Source: Asterias amurensis (taxonomy: Eukaryota > Echinodermata > Asteroidea > Forcipulatida > Asteriidae). Taken from it: DNA of 64,000 bases. Where the stretch lies: assembly GCF_032118995.1 (NCBI RefSeq), contig NC_092661.1, positions 14,367,506-14,431,505 of the forward strand, read 5' to 3'. The notes beneath the pieces were generated by a model. The model had not been told where the DNA came from. It ran no database searches and saw only the letters and a program-made list of their open reading frames with translations. This document shows positions 1-10,940 of this stretch, piece by piece; within the stretch, counting starts at the first letter, position 1, and every line of letters starts with the position of its first letter. A program made the translations under genes and the position numbers.

Positions 1-308
1 AGAAGAATACAATGATTCATACAAACAAACCTCGACATTACATGGTTTTCCATTTACCTCGTCGACTAACACGGTCAACCATTTATGGGAATGGCAAACC
101 GTGTTTTTCGCAAAGTAAAAGGAAAACCACGCAATTTCGAGGCAAATTGTGTAGATCCTTGTATTTTTTAAAACATCTTTCCAAACATATATATGCATTT
201 TGTAACAAACGGTTACAAACGCTTTTTATAGACCAACTCGTCCGATCCAAGGCAACAGGTTCCTTTAAACACCAAGAAGAAAACATTCCGGAGACCTTGT
301 TCCAATTC
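1..308. repeat. Foldback element FB-4, truncated by window edge
   Basis: The right part of this segment (about 190-300), around GACCAACTCGTCCGATCCAA, recurs at the two ends of the element at 57529-57912, in direct and inverted form. The centre (GTAAAAGGAAAACCACGCAA, AATTTCGAGGCAAAT) also matches it. The left end is cut by the window. The element has no coding capacity; the short open frames on both strands are products of the inverted repeats. Confidence 0.7.
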
Positions 309-312
309 TATT

Positions 313-712
313 AATTTTGGTTTTACCCATATACACCGATGTGTATTAGCTCTGTATGCTCAGTACATTGTACTTTCCCAAGTTCTGTGAAAAAAAAAAA
401 TAACAGGCTTATTACTTGGGTAGGATTTGAACCCACTACCTTTGCTATTCTAGAGCACTGTCATACCAACTAGACCACTGAGATTGCCTGGTAGCTAGAG
501 GCAGTTTGAATCCTATATTTTGGCAGCAAGTACCGCATCAATATAATATATATAATACTGTGTTTATTACTCCGGTGGATTCGAACCCACGACCTTTGCA
601 ATTCTAGAGCAGTGTCATATCAACCCGACCACTGAGATTACCTGGTATTTAGAGGCAGTTTGAATCCTATTTTAGCAGCGGGTACTACATTGATTTAATA
701 GATGTTAAATTT
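313..712 (-). repeat. Two tandem copies of tRNA-derived SINE-1
   Basis: Read on the minus strand, each copy carries a tRNA-like promoter: an A-box-like TCTAGTTGGTATGAC stretch and a B box GGTTCGAATCC. A segment ending ACCCGCTGCTAAAA precedes the head and a tail rich in TTTTACCCATA follows it. Copy one is about 313-550. Copy two, about 556-712, lacks the tail. The same family recurs at 18.2-18.7, 22.8, 33.1, 42.3, 44.2 and 48.4 kb. Confidence 0.75.
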
Positions 713-1085
713 CCAATAGCATGGCCCAGACACAACGTTAGGGGCAAAAGGTCAACGCTAGATACTGATACAAAATTTCAAGACAAAAAACCTGGTTGAA
801 CTACAGCCCTAAATAATACAATATATCTCTGACACAAAATAGGGACGTCCAAATTTGCTACCTTTGATTGGGTGGTTGTGAGCTTTGACAGTGATTTGTC
901 GGGTGTTTTTGAGGGTGTTGTTCTGACATCTCTCAGACCGTGTTCACTGTTGATGAATCTACTACCTGTTTGGTGCACCCTGGTGCTCACGGTTGGGTTT
1001 AAGATGTCAAAGAGACGACATCTGAAAAAGATGTACAGACATGACAAATATCAGAAGGACGGACAGCTTCTTCAAGGTGTCATGG

Positions 1086-1420
1086 ACGAGCTGGTTAGAG
1101 CATCGAAACAAGTTCTGCTGGTTTAGTAATCAGGGTGTGGGTTCATATCTCGGTCATAGACCTTTTCGCAAATACCTTTGCGCACGCGTAGACTGTTGAA
1201 CGAGGTGCATTGTGGGATATATATTGATCAAATTTGGATACCAGCTAGACCACAATGCACCAAATTCCAAGCTTTACGCGTGCGCCCCAGTATTTGCGAT
1301 AAGGTCTATGACATTTGTGTCCTTGAGCAAGACACTTCACTATATAATTGCTACTTTTATCCAGATGTATAAACGGGTACCTGCGAGGGTAGAATTTGAG
1401 ATATTCATAATTAGAATACG
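1086..1420 (+). repeat. SINE-2 copy interrupted by a foldback element
   Basis: The head (GAGCTGGTTAGAGC, then GTGTGGGTTCATATCTCGG) is tRNA-like. After an insertion the body resumes with GTGTCCTTGAGCAAGACACT and ACGGGTACCTGCGAGGG. Body and order match the intact SINE-2 copies at 21046 and 33548. The insertion at 1155-1311 splits head from body. Confidence 0.65.
1155..1311. mobile_element. Short foldback MITE nested in SINE-2
   Basis: The two ends are inverted copies: CATAGACCTTTTCGCAAATA at the left and TATTTGCGATAAGGTCTATG at the right, with a second inverted pair (TTTGCGCACGCGTA / TACGCGTGCGCCCC) just inside and a third (GGTGCATTGTGG / CCACAATGCACC) near the centre. It is non-autonomous and has no coding sequence. 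The host SINE sequence continues on both sides, so this insertion is the younger event. Confidence 0.7.
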
Positions 1421-1565
1421 CAATTTTGGGGGATAAAAACTTATATTTTTGTCCATAACCGCAGTCCTCCGAAGTGAAATGACTTTCAAAATGCTTTATC
1501 GAAAGCTGCTGTAAGTGTTTTTATTGCCATTAATTCTGAGCGTGGTGACCAAATGTGTACATTCC

Positions 1566-2225
1566 CTTTGAAGGCATTGGAAACGTTGTGTAACTGTCAA
1601 AGACTAGTATTCTCACTTGGTGTATCCCGACATAATATGCATAAAATAACAAAACTGTGAAAGTTTGGGCTCAATTGGTCATGAATCGAAAGTTGCAAGA
1701 GAATAGTGAAAGAAAAAACACCCTTGTTGCATGGCTTTGTGTGCTTTCAGATGCATAAGAGGCTTCAGTTCTGAATTCATTGATTATTTGAGTGAGAAAT
1801 CACTTCTAGAAACATATTATTTCATAGGGAGACGTTTCTCAAAATGTTTATACTATCAACAGCTCTCTATTACTCGTCACCAAGTTAGTTTTTTTATCTT
1901 CAAGTACGCGCTAATCCTCCAATCTGATTCGCAGAAAAACCTATATTATTGCACGGCTAATATCACTACCTGCATCTTGTGTGTTCTATGGTCGCGCGCC
2001 AAGTTTGCTTGAAGATATATACGTTATCACATGGGCGCTCGTGGAAATACGGAAAATACAGCGCGTCTGCATCCCATATCCAACTCTGCCTTCACCTTTG
2101 TTGGATATGGGACGCAGAAGCGCTATAATTTTACGTATTCCGCTCGCGCTTGTGTGATAACTTATAAATAATGCTAACAACAGTTATTTTTTGAGTAATT
2201 ACCAATAGTGTCCAGTGCCTTTAAA
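1566..2225. mobile_element. Foldback element FB-1 with a nested second foldback
   Basis: The right end reads CCAATAGTGTCCAGTGCCTT and the left end is a diverged inverse (GAAGGCATTGGAAACG, then GTAACTGTCAAAGAC). FB-1 is the commonest repeat here, usually 350-470 bp. This copy is longer because a 138-bp palindromic element lies inside it at 2024-2161, with ends GTTATCACATGGGCGCTCGT and its inverse near 2140-2161. No protein is encoded. Confidence 0.75.
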
Positions 2226-2232
2226 GCTTTAC

Positions 2233-3408
2233 CAACCTTGTCCAATGACCTCTCCATACTCTCTGTAATTCAATAGCAGCTGCTGAGCTCCTCTCCTCGG
2301 ATGATGCGCTCTTCTTCCGAATCAAGGCTCGCCGAGATTGCTTGGAGCCCGCCGCTAACTTCAAATCTCGCACGATGTTTTCTTCTCCTGTTTATTTGGG
2401 TTAAAGATAAACTCTTATTAATTAGAAATCACTACAAAAAAAAAGGAAAATGAGCAAATAACTGGCCACGCTTGTGGATCTAGGGGTTTTGGGGTTTGAA
2501 TCCCACCAATGTCCCATGTCTAGGATTTTTCAGCAGGACTACAGAAAGTTCTGAAATCCAGTGCATCACGTATCAGTGTACTCTCACTGTTTGTTCTGCT
2601 ATCATCTCCATGAGGTGACCAGAGTGGTTCAAACTTCATAGTTCTAGGACTAGAGTAGGAGTAGACAAATGAAAATAATAATCTTCATCCCCTATATTTT
2701 GGCCATACTGCTTCTTTTTTTTTCACTATGCAAGTCGTCAGACACACAAGGCCTGAAGGCCACTTCAAGGTGTGGGCTACAATATTATTTTGATCCAGAG
2801 GCCGTTGCCACCTACTCCTCGCGCTGACACAGGGTTACCCCTTTTACATTCCATACGGATGTCGACTTGGGTATCATCATGTCCGAAGCCTGGCCAGTAG
2901 ACTGCACAACCCACACACACAGTAGATAGAGTCACACTCACAAATCACACTGAGTACTGACACATACATTGACCATCATGTTGACAGTGACAGGTGAGCT
3001 GCTGAGGGAGTGAGAACAACAACAATAAAAACATTACCTGGAAAGTGCACATTTTTCAGGAACTTGTGAGCTTCTTTTCTTGTTAACATCTTCAAAACCT
3101 CCTAAACAAGACAGAGCATTTTCATTACTATGAGTTAGCATTCACGTCACTAAACTTATGCCGGGAATAGACCAACGAAAAAAGTTATACAGACTTTCAC
3201 AAACACGAAGAGAAAAAAAAATGCAACAGAACATCGATCGTTGTCAAGACTGTATCCAAGGTAAACTGCTTATATATCATCAATTTACGCAATATAATAA
3301 GCTTTAAATGTCTCTCAAAACAAGTCACACTAAACATTGGTAAATTTACTCCAATAAAATCGATAATTGATAGCTGTGTGGATATTTACAAACTTTGAAA
3401 AACTTACA
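2233..3408 (-). CDS. Partial gene: N-terminus of a protein with an IQ-like motif
   Basis: Three minus-strand segments fit a spliced 5' gene end. A non-coding exon ends at 3408 with a GTAAGT donor. An exon at 3038-3101 contains the first ATG (3089). An exon at 2233-2387 is bounded by a TTTATTTAAACAG-like pyrimidine-poor acceptor and a GTAAAG donor. The joins are in phase and give 69 residues starting MLTRKEAHKFLKNVHFPG. Near the end, AAAIELQRVWRGHWTR matches the IQ pattern that binds calmodulin-family light chains (seen in the sequence; binding is inferred). The remainder must lie left of 2233, probably beyond the window; I found no convincing continuation in 1-2200. The intron 2388-3037 holds repeats. 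I do not recognise the family. Its 5' end faces the plus-strand gene at 4575. Confidence 0.5.
2462..2535 (+). repeat. tRNA-like SINE head fragment
   Basis: A B-box-like GGGGTTTGAATCCCACC follows a tRNA-like GGCCACGCTTGTGGATCTAG. It lacks the fold of a working tRNA and is followed by SINE-like body sequence, so I read it as a SINE head inside the intron of the IQ-motif gene. Confidence 0.35.
2745..2960 (+). repeat. Dispersed repeat E, copy 1
   Basis: The segment with GCCTGAAGGCCACTTCAAGG, GTGTGGGCTACAAT and GTTGCCACCTACTCCT recurs in the same orientation at 18068-18212 and inverted at 19430-19507. Its class is undetermined; it has no coding frame and no clear terminal repeats. Confidence 0.6.
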
Positions 3409-3599
3409 CTTTTGAAAAAGTTCAGCGGAGATTTACACCAAATCTTGGGTTGTCGCTACCGACTGGAACTATCAGGCCGCTTGGTGGCAGTGTTTGAACT
3501 GGACAATCCCTATCGCGAGATGGCTCACTACACTACCAACGGTCGGCTTTTTGGGGTGCCCGGGGGGGTGGGGGAGGGGTGTCGCTCACAACTGTGGTG

Positions 3600-4574
3600 A
3601 TCGAAATAACTATTCACTGCGATTAAAATTAAAAAATAATTAATTTTTTAAGAAAATTTGTAGGCAAATGATGCCTCTAGGAAGGTGAACTGCCGTTTCG
3701 GGCATAGCAATAAATAACCAACGAGTGCCCCGAGACGACTCAGCACTTTTACTGGTAGATCTATTAAAAATCGGTATTTTTTTTAGTTTAAAGTATACAA
3801 CACAAATTCTGGCATTCAACCTTTATGTAGCCCTCCCTATACAAATGAGTGGATCCCCATTATTGTGACGGAATTTTTTTGTCGCGCGGTCCCTTTCCTA
3901 CTTAAAAAAACATTACATTTAATAATCTGTTCTCTCTTCTTCACGTACAATAGGGTTTTTTCCACATAATTATTGAGTGGCAATACAATCACTAAATGGT
4001 GGCAGCTGTAAGTGGAGTATGATGAACCTTAAAGTAACAGCAAAACTTTGTCTTTGAAGTAATTTTATTTAGGCGAGGGGCCACGTGTAGGCAGGCCTAT
4101 ACGCCAGGCAGTACAAGTATATGCATGTGTTAACAGCCCATCGGTGTGGTCGCTCTAAAAACAAAACAAGTTATTTTCAAGAAAAGAGTTGTGAGTGTCT
4201 TTTATGGAGACATTTTTTTTACAGCAGGAGAAAAGTTGAATAAACAAAGTGAAGTTATTCCTATTATAGGTAGTCCGATTCGGAAACTTTTTTTAGTATA
4301 GACATCTTAAATCGACTCCCTCATCCAAGCTCTTATCTCAACTGTGGCGGGGGGGGGGGGGGCAAGTAATGTTGCTGTTTTGACAAAGAGCACCATAGCG
4401 CGTGCGTGGATCAGCGCGCGATTGTTAACTCAACACGCTGCCTTATTATACCTGCATGCAAAATGAACAAAATCTTAAGAAACACAAACATCGTTAGGGC
4501 CTATACTTCTCATTCATAAAAAAAAGTGTCATCCATCCAGACGGTAAATTAAAAATAAATATTTTAATCATACA
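3600..4574. promoter_or_regulatory. Intergenic region between two divergent genes
   Basis: This stretch separates the 5' end of the minus-strand IQ-motif gene from the start codon of the plus-strand gene at 4575. It is AT-rich, has a pure G run at about 4348-4361, and has no open frame of note. A shared bidirectional promoter is possible from geometry alone; I see no clear TATA box in a convincing position. Confidence 0.3.
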
Positions 4575-6516
4575 ATGGAGAGTCACTTTGGAAACACTTC
4601 GATTCCAGTAACGAGTTATCCATCTTCACCGGAACCATCAACCGATGAGATACACCACCAACTAACAGATGAAGGGCTACACAGCATGATTCAGGAGGTA
4701 TGTCTCTGTGATTTAACAGCAGCAAAAATAGCTGCTACTGCTGCAAACACCAGCGCTAGGAGCACATTGTAACAGAAGGGCAAGAACAGGCAAGTTCACA
4801 CGAGGCAAATTTACAGCGAACCAGTTCCAGACAAGAAACCAAAAAGATATTGAATGTTCAAAAACCCCCAAACAATATTTTCTTCTGGGATTGTCGTTAC
4901 TGTTTGAAAACTTACTCGCACTGCCACTGCAGTGACATGGGTTGCCTCCAAGAAAAGTTGCCTCATCTGACTGGGGAGAAAGCCATCGTATTATTGAATT
5001 GAATTGAATTGTCTTGAATCGTAAAGTGCAAACACATTTCACCACCTCGAATGCACTTTTATTATCAGCAAGAAGAGCTTCTTGACCGAGAACGCCCTGC
5101 AGTGACCCTTGGCCGAACGGTGTCCAGCCCGGAACGTATCTTCGCCAATCTCAACCTCTCTGGCCGACAGGGCTTCGACGAGGATGAAGACGAACCGGGT
5201 ACATCAAGGACACCAAGATCAAGCCCTGTCGCTCGAGCGAGTCCCAGTCGGACCTCCCCCATCTCACCTGCCACGTCTCCGCCCACCGGGATTCACCCGT
5301 CAGAGATGAGACAGCCCTCAACGGACAGAATGTACCAGGACATGGTCGGTGACCTGGATGTCATGATAGACATTGCGAGGAGCATGCATGAGGTGGCTCG
5401 CCACACCAAGTAAATAAAATACCTCTGAGTTATTATGTACATTTTCTTGCTTTTCAGTCCTCAAGTAAAGCATTTTGTTGTGATGTCCAATTCTAAAGAA
5501 AGCTCCTGTGAATACCAAAACAAGTTCAATGGATTTGTGTTATTCACGAGATTGGACTTGTGGTTTTCACAAAAGCTTTCTTTAGATCGGAATTGAACCC
5601 CAAAACAAAAATAATGTTTTGAGTTGAATTATACGGTCCGGAAACTTTCAGATGCATGTAATAACTCCCCCGTGTGTTTCTACCATCTTGCTAATTCAGA
5701 GGAAGGTTTCGGGTTCTAATTGTGCCTGACTGCTGAAGCGACAGTTAGAAGCCTTTTTAGAGTATACTGTATAAGTTTCGTTTTCGCACATACTCGTCTT
5801 GGACAGCTGGGCCCAATTTCATAGAGCTGCTAAGCATGAAATTTGCTTAGCATGAAATTTATTCCTTGATAACAACAGGATTACCAACCAAATTTCCACG
5901 TGATTTTCAAGATAAGCAACAAACACCTGATTACCAGTAACAAGCAATATGCAACAAATAGAAATTTTGTTGGTAATCATGTTTTTATCAAGAAAGAAAA
6001 TTAATGCAAAGCCAATTTTTGTGCTTAGCAGCTCTATAAAATTGGGCTCTGGTAAAGAGTCGGTCAGACTCTGGCGCCGCTGTATAACACTGATGATGAT
6101 AATACTTAGCAAGGCTGTTGGTGAAATTATACATAACGTAATGTCAGTCGATTATGACTTTTGATTCATAACTAATAATTGATTGATGGTTTGCATTGTT
6201 GTTTGTCCAAAGAACTTTAATCAGCACTGCCTACGAGCGCATCGACCTGAACGACCCCCGCGTCCGCAATCTGGGCATCGGCAGAGTCATGAAGGACCTA
6301 CGGATGGAGAGCGCCCATGCCGTGGTGGACGGCCAGCGAGCCCAGGTACGCTACGAGAAAGTCATGACAGACGTCCGTCGGATGAAGAGGTGCTTGAGGA
6401 ACCTTGGCTTCTGGCACGGGAGCGGTTACGGCGGCTCGCTCCCGGGGGAACGGCCGCCGAGCGTCACGGACTCGTGGGGTTTGCCGTACCATTCGTTTTT
6501 CTCGAACGGCTTATAG
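4575..6516 (+). CDS. Uncharacterised three-exon protein, 251 aa
   Basis: Exons at 4575-4697, 5069-5409 and 6225-6516 have GT donors (GTATGT, GTAAAT) and AG acceptors, and they join in phase to 251 codons plus a stop. The N-terminal ~40 residues are Ser/Pro/His-rich (start MESHFGNTS). An acidic stretch (DEDEDE) follows, then a Ser/Pro/Thr-rich linker with many SP and TSP sites. A likely helical segment (YQDMVGDLDVMIDIARSMHE) spans the second junction. The last exon is basic and helical (RNLGIGRVMKDL, RRMKRCLRNLGFW) and ends in a Gly/Pro/aromatic tail. Coding GC and codon use differ clearly from the AT-rich surroundings, which supports a real gene. I do not recognise the family. The protein looks soluble, with no signal peptide or membrane segment. 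Intron 2 contains foldback FB-2 (5810-6055). Confidence 0.65.
5810..6055. mobile_element. Foldback element FB-2, copy in intron 2
   Basis: Ends GGGCCCAATTTCATAGAGCT and its inverse (AGCTCTATAAAATTGGGCTC) flank an AT-rich middle with TTGCTTAGCA repeats. The family recurs at 14.6, 44.1, 52.3, 54.7 and 58.2 kb. It is a non-autonomous MITE-type element. Confidence 0.75.
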
Positions 6517-6552
6517 TAAACACCAGGCGCTATCACTATCAGGCATGACTGT

Positions 6553-6726
6553 GGTATGCTTCGATTTTGAAAGGGCAAGGGCACCAAGGCATTTTCTCAT
6601 TGGTTAAGGGCAACCTATGAGGAAATTGTAAATTTCTCTGGAGTATTTTGAAGGGCACCAGGGCAATAACTAGGAGGCATGGGGGAGACAATTGTCGTCG
6701 TTGCCTCTGTAGTATCAGGCCTGCGC
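6553..6726. mobile_element. Foldback element FB-5, copy 1
   Basis: It shares AAGGGCA..CAAGGCATTTTCTC, CTATGAGGAAATTGT and TAGTATCAGGCCTG with the copy at 37607-37794, where both ends carry the palindromic CAGGCCTG. The left end here is less clear. Related pieces lie at 25140, 49.7-50.2 and 56.9 kb. Confidence 0.6.
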
Positions 6727-6830
6727 TATGGGCCCTAAGAGTTGTCACATGCTGACAAACTTGTTCCACTATTTTAAGGTCATGATAGTTTGTTTTGCGT
6801 GGTTTCAACGATTAAAGCTAATTGTGTTTT

Positions 6831-7297
6831 AAAGGTGGACACTATTGGTAATTGTCAAAGACCAATCTTCCCACTTGGTGTATCTAAACATTATGCATAA
6901 AGTAACAAACCTGTGAAAATTTGAGCTCAATATTGGTCGTCGAAGTTGCGAGATATGAATAAAACAAAAACACCCTTGTCACACCAAGGTGTGTGCTTTC
7001 AGATGCTTGATTTCGAGACCTCAAATTCTAAACAAATCAAATTCGTGGAAAGTTACTTCTTTCTCGAAAACTACTCCACTTCAGAGGGAGCCGTTTCTCA
7101 CTTCGATACCTTAAGTTTTTGAGACCTTGCGGTTTCGAAATCAAGCATCTGGAATGAAAGCACACAACTCCCTGTGACTAGGGTGTTTTTTCTTTCATTA
7201 TTATCTCGCAACTCGTTACTTAATGCATTAATTGAGATACACCAAGTGAGAAGACTTGTCTTTGACAAATTATCAATAGTGTCCAGTGTCTTTAACA
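6831..7297. mobile_element. Foldback element FB-1, full-length copy
   Basis: The left end is GTGGACACTATTGGTAATTG and the right end is ATCAATAGTGTCCAGTGTCT, an imperfect inverse. The family core GAGGGAGCCGTTTCTCAC and ACACCCTTGTCACAC lie inside. No protein is encoded. Confidence 0.8.
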
Positions 7298-8059
7298 TGT
7301 CAATGTATTATCGGGGATAATTAAAACCATGACGCTCATAGTAGTTCTTTAGTTTTACAAACATTAATTTGTGTTTGTTTCATAATAAGCCCACCACGCC
7401 CCAATATTTTATTTGATGCTGGACAAGCAAGCTTGGCCGCATGCTAGCCCGACCTTTTTGCTGAGCTAACAAATAAATAATAGTCTGGTCCCTGTGAAAT
7501 GACGTCAGATGTTAAGTATCGTTTTCTGACATGAGGGCGCACTTCCAGATTAACGGTGTTACAAATATTAAGGAGTTGGGGCCTTAAAAGTTTGTGCGCA
7601 TGGAAAATTTTATTGCCCAAAAATTAATTGTGAACACAGAGGATGCTGCCAAAGTTTATTTGTACCCCATCTAACCAAACCTGACAATTTTGTTTTACGA
7701 TGGATTTTGCTTTGTGCATGAAATGGAGCCATGTGGCTTATATCCAGTGTGTCTATGCAGAAATTCACCGACCCTGGATTGTTGTGTCAATGCACGAGGT
7801 ATTTGATAGTACATGCAATCATTGTGAAGGGGTTAGCTTCAGTGCAGGCTGAGAAGGTACTGATTTCAATGCTTTAATTTGCAGAAAACTGCTCAAAACA
7901 AAATAATTGTGAAACTTGTTGTACTTGCCAGAATCACACATTGACCCTCTGGACTAAAGAACACAAATTTATCCATTGACCCACTTTATAAAGATACTGC
8001 CATTGTTTTATTAATTCGAACCCCGGCATGCCAGTTGATCAGTCTCGCGGATGTATTAT
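7298..8059. other. Intergenic, no feature seen
   Basis: AT-rich single-copy-looking sequence. I see no supportable exon, RNA gene or terminal repeat on either strand. Confidence 0.4.
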
Positions 8060-8645
8060 TAGCCAGGCCCCCACAAACACGGAATTGAAGAGAGCAGAGT
8101 TAAAACACTGACCTCCCTCCAAACCCCGTCCAAGAGGGGGCCCAGGGGACCTTCAACCAACCCCCATACTCGCACCCTTGATGGGTGACAGCGGTGTGGA
8201 AGAATGATTGGTCTTCAGTCCCCCTGGCCAAAGAGTCTCGAAGAAGATTGATCCCACACCACGCCCAGGTCCATCTCATCCCGCATGTAGGACGGAGAAC
8301 GAGGAGCAGCGAGAATCAGGAAAAAGTGATGCCGGTGTGCCCTTTCAATCTGCCCGGGTAGAGTGCGTCCGAGGCAGCCACCGGCGTTGGACTATACAAT
8401 CCAGAGTCTATTGAACACTACACGTATTGAAATACGTCGTGCCGCACTGGTTGATGGAATACTCTGGGGGTTTTCTGGGAAGTCCGTCTCTGTCGGTGCA
8501 TTTCTTGGGCCGTCTAGCATGGGCCCCGTGGCTCGGAGGCCCCAGCCCCATGTAGACGGCGACAGCGAGGGCGATGGTTGGTTTCTCAGTGCTATGAACT
8601 CGATGAGACCCACTGACGAACAAGCCGTGTGAGAGCTCTTTTATA
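8060..8645 (-). ncRNA. Locus A: GC-rich, TATA-promoter transcription unit, paralogue of locus B
   Basis: On the minus strand a TATAAAAG box (8645-8638) is followed 31 nt later by the initiator-like TCAGTGGGTC (8616-8607). Downstream sequence is much richer in GC than its flanks. The last ~190 bp (CTTTGGCCAGGGGGAC, AGGTCCCCTGGGCCCCCTC, GGTTTGGAGGGAGGTCA) match locus B at 11.77-11.97 kb in opposite orientation. No open frame is conserved between the two, so I treat it as a possible non-coding transcript or a decayed gene. Solo terminal repeats of an old retroelement are an alternative. The RNA type is a guess. Confidence 0.3.
8607..8645 (-). promoter_or_regulatory. TATA box plus initiator of locus A
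   Basis: TATAAAAG and TCAGTGGGTC, with the first T of TATA 31 nt from the initiator A, match the usual spacing of RNA polymerase II core promoters. The same pair at nearly the same spacing occurs at locus B. Confidence 0.45.
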
Positions 8646-9165
8646 GCCTACCAGGTAGCCCAGGAAAGCAGATGACTCACGCACGTCAAAGGTTCAACCC
8701 GCTGGAGAAAAATCTAGAATGTCTAGGACACGTCAAGTATTAAAGCATGATGAAATAAAAAATTGTCAAAATTGAAACGTTGATGTTCTGAATTGTTGTA
8801 TGTTCCAGACGTTTCCATGCAGTACAGCCTACATCAAATCCCCCCACACAAAAAAATAAATAACGAAAAGCAATGAACCTTGAAAATCACTGAGTCATAC
8901 TGTTTCCAGGGCTGTGTTCTTCGGTTTTTATTGTCCCATTTTCCAAATTGAAATGAATGAACATTTATATTTTCGCATTATTCGATATTTTGTTATACGT
9001 GTAAAATAATAAAGCTTGAATGATATTAATGGAAAGTAAACTGAAAGGAAATGACACAATCAAAACAAAACCAAGCACTTTCAGCACAAGCGATAAAGTC
9101 CTTGATTGTGCTCAATTTGGTTTGAGTGTGCAGCGTATCGTTCAGGGTCCCCATACTTATCGTAG

Positions 9166-9362
9166 TTTTTAGAAAGTGCTATGTGCATGAAGAAGAAAAC
9201 CTGAACAAAATAAGTGAGGCTTTTAATAATATCTCGCAACTTCGACAACCGATTGAGCTCAAATTTTCACAGGTTTGTTATTTTATGCATATGTTGAGAT
9301 ACACCAAGTGAGATGAGAAGACTGGTCTTTGACAATTACCAATAGTGTCCACTGCCTTTAAC
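9166..9362. mobile_element. FB-1, right half only
   Basis: It carries ATCTCGCAACTTCGACAACC, ATGTTGAGATACACCAAGTG and the terminal CCAATAGTGTCCACTGCCTT. The left half is missing. Confidence 0.65.
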
Positions 9363-9588
9363 ACATTTTTTTCGCAGTGAGACTGAGAACAATAAAAAAC
9401 CAAAGACCCGTGGAATTGCTTTTGCCGCGAACCATCAAACCATTTTAATTACAGGGACCAACCGGCTTCGTTGGGCTATTTAGGCTACAAAATACACTAA
9501 AAATGATTCTGAAGGTCTTCCAGGAATGGAGAAGAATGGTGGCTAAAAGAAACCATCAAATTTTTCCGTTTTAACGCATTTTCAAAAA

Positions 9589-9652
9589 CCGAAGGTCACG
9601 TGGGTTACCCGAACCACTTTTTGGGTTCGGATAACCCACGTGACCTTCGGTC
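9589..9652. repeat. Near-perfect hairpin with two CACGTG sites
   Basis: Arms of about 28 nt (ACCGAAGGTCACGTGGGTTA and its inverse) with one mismatch are separated by a short T-rich loop. Each arm contains the E-box CACGTG. It may be a tiny foldback element or an extruding palindrome. Confidence 0.8.
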
Positions 9653-10457
9653 GTATAAAAATAAATTAAAAATATATTACTAAACCAAATTTCTAATTTT
9701 TGGTTACAACCGACCATCTATAAAAACATTATTTATGATTCTACACCCCTAAATTGCGTAAACGGTGAGCCGGTAAATCCCTAATGCATCAGTTCAATAT
9801 AAATAAAATGTACAAACTACAAGGTTCATGATTTTGCTTGTGCTGTGAAAATAACGTGGGACACATGCCATATAACTTCGGCTTGAATGCAATTTACTTA
9901 AAATTTGTAATGTTTTTTTTTAATGTGACACATGTGTCATCATGGTTAACTCGAAATTGCACGCTCGGTATGTAAATACATTGATTCGCTAGTATAGGTA
10001 AGAAAATCTCCCTAAAAATGCATGAATGAGCTTGTAACACCAATTCTTGATAGGCCTTATACTATACTTTACAAAACCAGGCAATGGGCTTACACATCAT
10101 GTAAACCATGAATATATGAAAAAGCCTCCCATTGTGTGAACTGAAGCTTGAGTTACAAGTTTCCGTCACACTCACGGCTGTTTCCTGTTTCACCAAGGTC
10201 AACAGCAGTGTGAATCCATACCATGCGCGACAAACTGACAAAAATGCCAGAGTCGACTACTACGCCATTTCAAAACCGATTATTCGTCAACTTTGTACAC
10301 CAGTGATGTTTTTTAGCGGTTCGGCACGTATTATTCATATTATTCACTTACATTTTCGTCCTTTCGAGGTATTCGGAGAGTGAGAGTCTACTCCTGCTGC
10401 ATTGCAACGATATTTCATCACGCATAATTTGCGAGCAAGATTGACATTCAGATTATT

Positions 10458-10560
10458 TCAGTTTCGAGAAAATTCTACCAGATTAAAGGCACGTCACTAT
10501 TTTGATTAGTTCATTTTCTGGTTCGAGAAAATTCTACAATTTCACAGCACGTCACATTAG
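10458..10560 (+). repeat. Two-copy direct repeat, period about 60 bp
   Basis: TTCGAGAAAATTCTAC followed by a GCACGTCAC motif occurs twice, starting near 10463 and 10522. Confidence 0.5.
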
Positions 10561-10767
10561 TTTGTAAGCGGTGCCGAAACTACAACCCTTTCGTTAAAAT
10601 GTTGCCCTATCAAGTTTCCCCCTTTTTTGGTAGATGGCACTTTTGGCGGATGAAAACTGTAGTTTCCCTTTATTTGCATATCTCTTAAAGGAGCTAATTT
10701 CCAACGGGTTGTGTTAAATAAGATAATCTGACACGAGTGTTAAAACAAGTAGGCCTGCATCCAGGCC

Positions 10768-10940
10768 AGGTCTGCCGGAAATTATGTTCCCATTAACCAT
10801 TAGGAACAAACGTGGGCTTTAGGTAGGGAGGATGTTTCAAAAAGAGGGCGCTATCACTTATCAGAAGAAGTTTGTACAAAGTTCGCCGTATAAGGGACAG
10901 TGAATCAGAATCTCCATGGGGGGGGGGGGGGGGGGGGGCA
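10768..10940 (+). repeat. Dispersed repeat H, copy 1, with G tract
   Basis: TCTGCCGGAAATTATGTTCC, AAAGAGGGCGCTATCA and AGAAGAAGTTTGTACA recur at 12062-12256 and 20868-21003. Copies 1 and 2 end near a long run of G (here 10918-10938). Confidence 0.6.

Noticed and set aside
872-1126. 84-codon plus-strand frame with a hydrophobic stretch and a basic tail
   Set aside because: Its C-terminal part lies in the SINE-2 head, and there is no acceptor or upstream exon to support it. A decayed exon cannot be excluded.
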